From Fidelibacterota bacterium (GTDB lineage Bacteria; Fidelibacterota; UBA2242; JAFGTP01), in assembly GCA_021734005.1 (NCBI GenBank), contig JAIPJV010000035.1, forward strand, positions 1-11,717: DNA of 11,717 nt. Reading direction: 5' to 3'. Position 1 is the stretch's first letter; each line of letters opens with the position of its first letter. Shown piece after piece: positions 7,049-11,717 of the stretch. A program made the position numbers and the translations under genes. The notes below the pieces were generated by a model, which searched no databases, had not been told where the DNA came from, and was given only the letters and a program-made list of their open reading frames with translations.

Positions 7049-7352
7049 ATTTGTAATGATACAGGAAAATATTTTGTAACTATTTGATATTGAACGTAGA
7101 TGAATTGAAAGCTTTTATACCATTATCAAGAAAGATTTTTTGGGATAATGGTGCTAAATATGGGACAATTTCACCTGTGGATGAACCCAATAATTTGAAC
7201 ATGAGCACTAATTATAGTTAAAAAAAATGGTATGACGGACTTTCAGATGGCTTTGAAGGGCAAAACTATGGGTAAAGTTTTGATTTTTTTCTTGTTCAAA
7301 GCTAATTATTAAGATAAATTAGTCCGTTCTGAATTGTTTGAATGAGAGAAGG
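7049..7352. other. Intergenic region between the peptidase gene and lysA
   Basis: No intact gene is visible. Besides the possible relic it holds CCATTATC/GATAATGG (7120-7127 and 7144-7151; 8-base stem extendable by one A-T pair, no T-run after it), ACGGACT/AGTCCGT (7235-7241 and 7321-7327), and CTAATT/AATTAG (7302-7307 and 7317-7322). A 26-codon ORF at 7232-7312 has no ribosome-binding site. I see neither the conserved core of a lysine riboswitch nor a clear terminator for the peptidase gene. Confidence 0.5.
7060..7275 (+). pseudogene. Possible relic of a small coding gene, interrupted by an in-frame stop
   Basis: One reading frame of the gap reads like protein across an internal TAA (7219-7221). 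The part before it includes LNVDELKAFIPLSRKIFWDN and then GAKYGTISPVDEPNNLNM. Directly after it, in the same frame, comes KKWYDGLSDGFEGQNYG and a TAA at 7273-7275. The amino-acid mix is soluble-protein-like, unlike typical translations of AT-rich spacer. There is no ATG near the 5' end and no Shine-Dalgarno. I do not recognise the family with confidence. A decayed fragment is the best guess; chance is possible. Confidence 0.28.
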
Positions 7353-8588
7353 ATGAATATACAGGGAATAAACATAGCAGATCTGGCTGAAAAGTATGGA
7401 ACGCCTTTTTATGTCTATGATTTCAACCGGGTCGAAGAAAAATTGGAAGAACTCAAAAGAGCCTTCCACGTTGAGGAAAAACGTTGTGAAATATTCTATG
7501 CTATGAAGGCTAACTCACACCCTGTTTTGCTTGATCTGATCAGGAAGAAGAATATCGGTATTGATGCTGTTAGTCCTGGAGAAGTGGAAGTTGCTCTGAA
7601 GGCAGGCATTGCTCCTGACAAGATTCTCTATACTGGCAATTTTGAGAGCAGCGGAGATTTGGCTCGCGTCTATAAACAAGGCGTCAGAATCAATCTGGAC
7701 AATAGCAGATCCCTGAATAAACTGCTAAATATTGGTAAGCCGGAAACCATCAGTTTTCGGATTAACCCCGGCCGGGGCAGTGGAAAATATGAACACATTA
7801 CTACTGGAGGCGAAAAGGCCAAATTCGGAATTCCTATAGACCAGGTCTTGCAGGCCTATAAAAAAGCGCAAGAAGCGGGAATTAGAAAATTTGGTGTCCA
7901 CACTTTCTTAGGATCTGGAATTCTGGATGAAGATCATTTCCCTGAAGTAGTAGCATTGCTCCTTGAAAAAGCCAATTATATCAAATCCAAACTCAACATA
8001 AAATTTGACTTCATGGATATTGGCGGAGGCTTTGGCATTAATTATTTTGGAGAAGAAAAGTCCCTTGATATAGAGGAAACCGCTCGCAAAAGCCTGCAAA
8101 AATTTGATGATTTGGTCGATGAGTATGAACTTGGCTCACCTCATCTGGCTATTGAGCCCGGTCGATATGTAGTTGGTGATTCTGGATTCTTAGTTACCAG
8201 CGTGACATCGGTCAAAGAAAGCTTTAGAAAATATGTGGGCGTTAATGCCGGATTCAATATTTTGCTGCGACCGGCTTTGTATGGCGCTGAGCACGATATA
8301 GTAATCGATGGCAAGCAAAATCTGGGCAAAAGTGAAAAAGTCGATATATGCGGACAGATTTGCGAAAACACAGATATATTTGCCCGGGATCGCAAATTGC
8401 CAACGGTGGAAGAGGGCGATCTCATGATATTCAAACAAGCGGGAGCCTATGCTAACGCAATGTCTATGCCTTACAACATGCGCATGCGCACTGCGGAGAT
8501 CGGCATTCTGGATGGACAGGAAAAACTGATTACCAGACCTGAAAATCTGGATGATTTTTATAATAGAATACTTGTAAATGAGATGTGA
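7353..8588 (+). CDS. lysA: Diaminopimelate decarboxylase (fold type III PLP enzyme)
   Basis: The enzyme converts meso-diaminopimelate to L-lysine, the last step of lysine synthesis, in the cytoplasm. Numbering from this ATG (411 residues): the PLP lysine is Lys52 in FYAMKANSH; the phosphate-binding glycine loop is DIGGGFG (about 222-228); EPGR follows at about 268-271; and the second-subunit Cys-Glu is in ICENTD (Cys337), where most family members have CESGD. VHTFLGSGILD resembles the GSG-type loop of E. coli LysA more than the common GSQ type. RPALYG and GAYANAM are in their usual places. Length is normal. A TTG at 7338 would add five residues but has no Shine-Dalgarno; the ATG at 7353 follows GAGAGAAGG directly, which is close spacing, so the start is uncertain. 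The gene heads a tight cluster with the HNH gene 4 bases downstream and then trpS. A related PLP decarboxylase activity is possible but less likely. Confidence 0.88.
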   Translation: MNIQGINIADLAEKYGTPFYVYDFNRVEEKLEELKRAFHVEEKRCEIFYAMKANSHPVLLDLIRKKNIGIDAVSPGEVEVALKAGIAPDKILYTGNFESSGDLARVYKQGVRINLDNSRSLNKLLNIGKPETISFRINPGRGSGKYEHITTGGEKAKFGIPIDQVLQAYKKAQEAGIRKFGVHTFLGSGILDEDHFPEVVALLLEKANYIKSKLNIKFDFMDIGGGFGINYFGEEKSLDIEETARKSLQKFDDLVDEYELGSPHLAIEPGRYVVGDSGFLVTSVTSVKESFRKYVGVNAGFNILLRPALYGAEHDIVIDGKQNLGKSEKVDICGQICENTDIFARDRKLPTVEEGDLMIFKQAGAYANAMSMPYNMRMRTAEIGILDGQEKLITRPENLDDFYNRILVNEM

Positions 8589-8592
8589 AATA

Positions 8593-9117
8593 ATGTCTAA
8601 CAATGGAAAAATATTAAAATCGGAAGTTCTGGTTCTCAACAAAGCCTATGAACCGCTGGATATATGTAATGTCCGCCGGGCAATTATCTTGATCTTTCTG
8701 GAGAAAGCTGAGGCGGTTGTGCATCTTGGCCGAGTTTTGAGAAGTGTTACTGATGAATTTCCAGTCCCCAGTGTCATTCGGGTCAAACGGTACATCTCAC
8801 CGGTCAAGGATTCTGTTGTTTTAAACAAAAAAAATATCTTTCGGCGCGATAATCATACCTGTCAATATTGCGGTGCCAAACACCGACAATTGACAATCGA
8901 TCATATCGTGCCCAAAGTAAAAGGCGGAAAAGACACCTGGGAGAATCTGGTCACGGCCTGCCATCGCTGTAATAATAAAAAAGGTGATCTGGATCTCAGT
9001 CAGTCTGGGTTAACTCTGCGCAAAGATCCCAAAAAACCGAACCGAATCCATAGATTGCGCAAGTTTGCCGGTGAAAATGCCCGGGAAAAGTGGAGACCCT
9101 TCTTGTTTTTTGAATAA
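8593..9117 (+). CDS. HNH-domain protein (putative endonuclease) of a conserved bacterial family
   Basis: From this ATG the protein has 174 residues. The N-terminal part (EVLVLNKAYEPLDICNVRRA, then FLEKAEAVV) is the hallmark of a widespread stand-alone HNH family usually annotated simply as HNH endonuclease. The C-terminal half carries the nuclease motif: a CQYC knuckle, LTIDHIVPKVKGG with the Asp-His pair, the middle Asn in WENLV, and CHRCNNKKGD with the second Cys pair and final Asn. All metal- and zinc-binding positions expected of HNH are present, so it should be active. Its DNA target and role are not known to me. An in-frame ATG at 8578 would add five residues and overlap lysA by 11 bases; neither start has a good Shine-Dalgarno. 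It lies in a lysA-HNH-trpS cluster with gaps of 4 and 21 bases, which argues for a cellular housekeeping role rather than a homing or phage nuclease. Confidence 0.88.
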   Translation: MSNNGKILKSEVLVLNKAYEPLDICNVRRAIILIFLEKAEAVVHLGRVLRSVTDEFPVPSVIRVKRYISPVKDSVVLNKKNIFRRDNHTCQYCGAKHRQLTIDHIVPKVKGGKDTWENLVTACHRCNNKKGDLDLSQSGLTLRKDPKKPNRIHRLRKFAGENAREKWRPFLFFE

Positions 9118-9138
9118 AATAAAGGAAAGTATTTAAAT

Positions 9139-10134
9139 ATGAGTAAGAAAAACCAAAAAAAAAGAATTTTGAGTGGAATGCGCCCGACTGGAAAAATGCA
9201 TTTGGGAAATTTTGTAGGAGCCCTGGAGAATTGGGTCGAGCTGCAAAATAGTAGTAAATATAAAAATTATCATTTAATAGCTGATTATCATGTGTTGACA
9301 ACAGACACAAACTCTGATCATATTCTGGATAATACACTTGATATGATCAGTGATTGGCTGGCTGTAGGTATTGATCCCGAAAAAAGCCCAATTTTTCGCC
9401 AGAGCCAGATCAAAGAACATACAGAATTACATCTGATTCTATCCATGCTGATTACAAAAGCCCGTCTGGAAAGGAATCCCACTTTGAAGGAGCAACTCAA
9501 AGATCTGAATATGGAGAATGTGACCTATGGCCATCTTGGTTATCCTGTCTTGCAGGCTGCTGATATTATGCTCTATAGAGGCGAAGTAGTACCAGTTGGG
9601 GAAGATCAGGCTCCTCATGTGGAAATTACCAGAGAGATCGCCCGGCGTTTCAACAAAACTTATGGCAAAGTCTTTCCAGTGCCCAAAACAAAATTGACTA
9701 ACTTTGCCCGGCTTCCCGGATTGGATCGCAAAAAAATGAGTAAATCGATTGGTAACACGATCATGATCTCCGACCCCAAAGAAGAAATTCAGAAAAAAAT
9801 GATGAAAGCCATTACCGATCCTCAAAAAATTCGTCTACATGATCCCGGTCGTCCTGAAGTTTGCCTGGTATTTACCTATCATCAGAAATTTAATCCTGAT
9901 GAAGAGGAGGAAATCGCAAAAAACTGCCGAAGTGGTGATCTTGGCTGCGTAGAATGCAAAAAAAGATGTGCTGCTGCAATTAATGAATTTCTGGATCCTT
10001 TTCGGGAAAAACGTAATTATTATGCAGAAAATAAAGATGAAGTCCTGGATATTATTCGGGATGGTGAAAAAAGAGCCCGGGAAGTTGCTCGCGAAACCAT
10101 GGATATGGTCCACGACGCCATGAAAATAGGCTAA
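9139..10134 (+). CDS. trpS: Tryptophanyl-tRNA synthetase, with a probable iron-sulfur cysteine motif
   Basis: This class Ic synthetase charges tRNA-Trp in the cytoplasm. At 331 residues it has standard bacterial length. The HIGH-type signature is PTGKMHLGN (16-24) and the second ATP motif is an exact KMSKS (199-203). GYPVLQAADIMLY and VGEDQAPH are the conserved tryptophan-pocket and dimer segments. In the C-terminal anticodon-binding part, Cys242, Cys263, Cys270 and Cys273 form C-x20-C-x6-C-x2-C, with Cys277 nearby. Thermotoga maritima TrpRS binds a [4Fe-4S] cluster through C-x22-C-x6-C-x2-C, so a cluster here is likely by inference. The start is supported by AAAGGAAAG about 10 bases upstream. 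It is the last gene of the lysA-HNH-trpS cluster and is followed by a hairpin terminator. I see no T-box leader; the 21-base gap upstream leaves no room for one. Confidence 0.95.
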   Translation: MSKKNQKKRILSGMRPTGKMHLGNFVGALENWVELQNSSKYKNYHLIADYHVLTTDTNSDHILDNTLDMISDWLAVGIDPEKSPIFRQSQIKEHTELHLILSMLITKARLERNPTLKEQLKDLNMENVTYGHLGYPVLQAADIMLYRGEVVPVGEDQAPHVEITREIARRFNKTYGKVFPVPKTKLTNFARLPGLDRKKMSKSIGNTIMISDPKEEIQKKMMKAITDPQKIRLHDPGRPEVCLVFTYHQKFNPDEEEEIAKNCRSGDLGCVECKKRCAAAINEFLDPFREKRNYYAENKDEVLDIIRDGEKRAREVARETMDMVHDAMKIG

Positions 10135-10149
10135 TATTGAAAAATAGAT

Positions 10150-10178
10150 AAATCAGAATTAATCTCATCTGATTTTTT
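10150..10178 (+). terminator. Hairpin terminator after trpS
   Basis: AAATCAGA (10150-10157) and TCTGATTT (10168-10175) form a perfect 8-base stem with a 10-base loop. A six-T run (10173-10178) completes an intrinsic terminator layout. The stem is A/T-rich, hence only moderately stable. It begins 15 bases after the trpS stop and separates the lysA-HNH-trpS block from scpA. Confidence 0.6.
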
Positions 10179-10340
10179 AATAAACAAGATCTTGCAAGAG
10201 GGCAAATGAAAATTAGGATGCAGTTATTTGTTATAAATGTTTATCTTCTGAATAGATAAAGCATGCATTTGATTATTTACCCTAAAATCCAGAGTTACCC
10301 TTTTTAATTAATATTTCTTAATACTGAAGTCCGGTTAAAA

Positions 10341-11081
10341 ATGAGTTATAATATAAAACTTGACGTATTTGAAGGCCCCCTTGATCTGCTGCTCTTTTTT
10401 ATCAAAAGAGATGAGATCAATATCTATGATATTCCAATTGCTCATGTGACCAGTGAATTTTTGGATTATATCCATATGGCTCAGCAGATGAATATTCATC
10501 TGGCTGGTGAATTTTTGGAAATGGCCGGAATATTGATGCGCATAAAATCCAAGATGTTGCTTCCTGATAAAAATAACCAGGACGGAGAGGATGTAGAAGA
10601 TCCCCGGACCGATCTGGTTAACATGCTTCTTGAATATAGAAAGTACAAAGAGATCAGCAAAAGATTTGAGAATCGGGAAAAATTTGCAACAAGACATTAT
10701 CCCGCAAAAGTAGAAAACAATAGTGATCGGGAATATGATCTTGATCTGTTTCTTTCTGAAGTCACTCTATTTGAATTGAGCAGCTTATTTAAAAAATTAT
10801 TGCAGAATAAGCCGGAGCCCCAATACTATGAAATAGAAAAAATCGACATCAGCATTCAGGAACAACGCATATATATAATGAATCGACTGGAGGAAAACAA
10901 ACGGATTGGTTTCTGGGAATTGTCAAAAGGTCTGGACAATAAATTAGAAGTAATCGTTACCTTTCTGGCAATTTTGGAAATGGTCAAAGTCAATACAATA
11001 AAATTACAGCAAAATGATGTTTTCGAAGAAATTTATCTAGCGAAAAGAGATGGAGAGGAGCATATTGCACCACGCGCATAA
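10341..11081 (+). CDS. scpA: Segregation and condensation protein A (kleisin subunit of SMC)
   Basis: ScpA is the kleisin that bridges the SMC dimer in the bacterial condensin complex, together with ScpB, for chromosome compaction and segregation. The N-terminus is textbook: KLDVFEGPLDLLLFFIK (6-22), then INIYDIPIAHVTSEFLDYI (26-44) and the EFLEMAGILMRIKSKMLLP helix (57-75) that contacts the SMC neck. An acidic, variable middle follows (about 76-160). A C-terminal winged-helix (about 170-233, including VIVTFLAILEMVKVNTI) would bind the SMC head. At 246 residues it is typical. The ribosome-binding site is weak, but alignment of the N-terminal motif supports this ATG. It is followed by scpB, whose start lies inside the scpA reading frame. 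The 206-base gap upstream should contain the promoter; there I see only a TTTATC/GATAAA inverted repeat (10240-10245, 10255-10260) and a doubled TTACCCT (10277-10283, 10295-10301). Confidence 0.95.
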   Translation: MSYNIKLDVFEGPLDLLLFFIKRDEINIYDIPIAHVTSEFLDYIHMAQQMNIHLAGEFLEMAGILMRIKSKMLLPDKNNQDGEDVEDPRTDLVNMLLEYRKYKEISKRFENREKFATRHYPAKVENNSDREYDLDLFLSEVTLFELSSLFKKLLQNKPEPQYYEIEKIDISIQEQRIYIMNRLEENKRIGFWELSKGLDNKLEVIVTFLAILEMVKVNTIKLQQNDVFEEIYLAKRDGEEHIAPRA

Positions 11082-11604
11082 GGTCGTTTTAGCTTTATTA
11101 TTATCAGCTGAAAAGCCGCTGAAAAAAGATCAGGTTGAACTTAGTCTCGAGGAGGAACTGGATCTGGAGACGATTGTAAGCGAAATCAATCAATATCTGG
11201 CTGAAACTGAGATGCCAATCGAAGTTCAAAATATTGCCGATGGATACAAAGTAGTGACCCGCCCGAAATATGAGCCCTATATTGACCGATTATTCCAGAA
11301 AAATAGCAAGCCCAAATTGTCCCAGGCTGCTCTGGAAACTCTCTCTATTGTCGCTTATACTCAACCTACTACAAAAAGCGAAATTGACTCCATACGAGGC
11401 GTGAATACGTCCATGAAAACATTGCTCAGTAAAAATCTTGTTGAGGTCAAAGGCCGCCTGGATGCGCCTGGTAAGCCTTTATTATACAGGACAACCGACT
11501 ATTTTCTGGAATATTTTGGCTTGGCCTCTCTTGACGACCTACCTAAAATGAAAGAAATAGAGGAAATGCTTGAAGACAAAGAAGAACAAACACAGGATCA
11601 ATAA
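11065..11604 (+). CDS. scpB: Segregation and condensation protein B (SMC accessory)
   Basis: ScpB is a winged-helix dimer that wraps the ScpA kleisin in the SMC complex. Counting from this TTG (179 residues), the first winged helix covers about 5-70. The second begins with LSQAALETLSIVAYTQPTT (about 85-103), continues with EIDSIRGVNTSMKTLLSKNL, and closes with the family-typical GRLDAPGKPLLYRTTDYFLEYFGL. An acidic tail (EIEEMLEDKEE) ends the protein. I prefer TTG at 11065 because GGAGAGGAG (11052-11060) sits 4 bases before it. The in-frame ATG at 11050 would add five residues, but its nearest purine box abuts the codon. Either start lies inside scpA (17 or 32 bases of overlap), so translation is probably coupled. 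The 3' end in turn contains the start of rluB. Confidence 0.94.
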   Translation: MHHAHKVVLALLLSAEKPLKKDQVELSLEEELDLETIVSEINQYLAETEMPIEVQNIADGYKVVTRPKYEPYIDRLFQKNSKPKLSQAALETLSIVAYTQPTTKSEIDSIRGVNTSMKTLLSKNLVEVKGRLDAPGKPLLYRTTDYFLEYFGLASLDDLPKMKEIEEMLEDKEEQTQDQ

Positions 11605-11717
11605 GTATCTATCTCTGTGCGGCATAGCTTCCCGAAGAAAATGTGAAAAATATATCAAAGCCGGTCAGGTTTCAGTTAATGGTGAGACAGTAACCGATTT
11701 TTCTACCTATATTGGCC
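11570..11717 (+). CDS. rluB: Pseudouridine synthase RluB-like, N-terminal S4 domain (partial, runs off right edge)
   Basis: This frame gives 49 codons to the window end. INKYLSLCGIASRRKCEKYI followed by KAGQVSVNGETVT is the S4 RNA-binding domain that opens RluB/RsuA-type 23S or 16S rRNA pseudouridine synthases. The catalytic domain with its Asp would lie outside the window. The only plausible start is TTG at 11570, preceded by AGAGGA (11559-11564) with 5 bases spacing; an in-frame TAG closes the frame just upstream. It overlaps the scpB 3' end by 35 bases. The order scpA-scpB-rluB is common across bacteria and supports the call. RluB is favoured over RluE/F or RsuA by context only. Confidence 0.85.
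   Translation, partial: MKTKKNKHRINKYLSLCGIASRRKCEKYIKAGQVSVNGETVTDFSTYIG

Noticed and set aside
7119..7152. Hairpin CCATTATC/GATAATGG as terminator of the peptidase gene
   Set aside because: No T-run follows and the stem is A/T-rich; kept only as an inverted repeat.
7232..7312. 26-residue ORF with a hydrophobic C-terminal part, considered as a type I toxin
   Set aside because: No Shine-Dalgarno, no antisense RNA features, and the overlapping frame looks more protein-like.
7221..7352. Lysine riboswitch upstream of lysA
   Set aside because: The leader is too short and lacks the conserved purine-rich junction sequences of the L box.
8141..8642. Minus-strand ORFs of 97 and 150 residues over lysA
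   Set aside because: Antisense to conserved LysA motifs; composition is that of a reversed coding frame.
8593..9117. HNH gene as a homing endonuclease or part of a restriction system
   Set aside because: No intron, intein or methyltransferase nearby; it sits in a compact housekeeping cluster and has the N-terminal module of the stand-alone family.
9118..9138. T-box or trp attenuator before trpS
   Set aside because: Only 21 bases separate the HNH gene and trpS; no room and no structure.
10185..10198. Overlapping palindromes CAAGATCTTG and CTTGCAAG after trpS
   Set aside because: Too short and isolated to call an operator or attachment site.

Overview
The window looks like chromosome from an uncultured-type Gram-negative bacterium with moderate-to-low G+C and very AT-rich intergenic DNA. 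The Wza-like outer-membrane export protein with many SLBB repeats, next to a Wzz-like copolymerase, implies a double membrane. The style of these proteins and of the S9 peptidase fits the FCB superphylum (Bacteroidetes, Marinimicrobia, Calditrichota and relatives). This placement is an impression from protein style; no rRNA or marker comparison was possible.

Left part (1-3940, minus strand): a two-gene polysaccharide-export operon. A 1024-residue secreted SLBB/Poly_export protein is followed 11 bases later by a Wzz-type chain-length determinant that runs off the left edge. Together they would form the periplasmic and outer-membrane path for a capsule or exopolysaccharide.

Divergent intergenic region (3941-4447): about 500 AT-rich bases, more structured than expected. 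It holds an imperfect inverted repeat whose two arms each carry a GGAGGT box, a tiny ORF with an ideal Shine-Dalgarno sequence, and a 10-base anti-Shine-Dalgarno complementary to the ribosome-binding site of the rightward gene.

Middle (4448-7048, plus): a secreted S9-family serine peptidase with an N-terminal accessory domain, a beta-propeller and an alpha/beta-hydrolase domain with an intact triad. A 304-base gap follows. It has a coding-like stretch broken by an in-frame stop, possibly a gene relic, and small inverted repeats.

Right part (7353-11717, plus): housekeeping genes in two tight blocks. The first is lysA (diaminopimelate decarboxylase), a conserved HNH-domain protein and trpS (tryptophanyl-tRNA synthetase), ending in a hairpin terminator. 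The second is scpA-scpB-rluB, the usual condensin-accessory and pseudouridine-synthase cluster, with overlapping genes and likely TTG starts. The trpS product carries a four-cysteine motif very close to the one that binds a [4Fe-4S] cluster in Thermotoga TrpRS.

I found no mobile element, CRISPR array, tRNA or rRNA gene, and no defence system. The best leads are the structured divergent intergenic region, the putative Fe-S TrpRS, the orphan HNH protein and the recently duplicated SLBB units.
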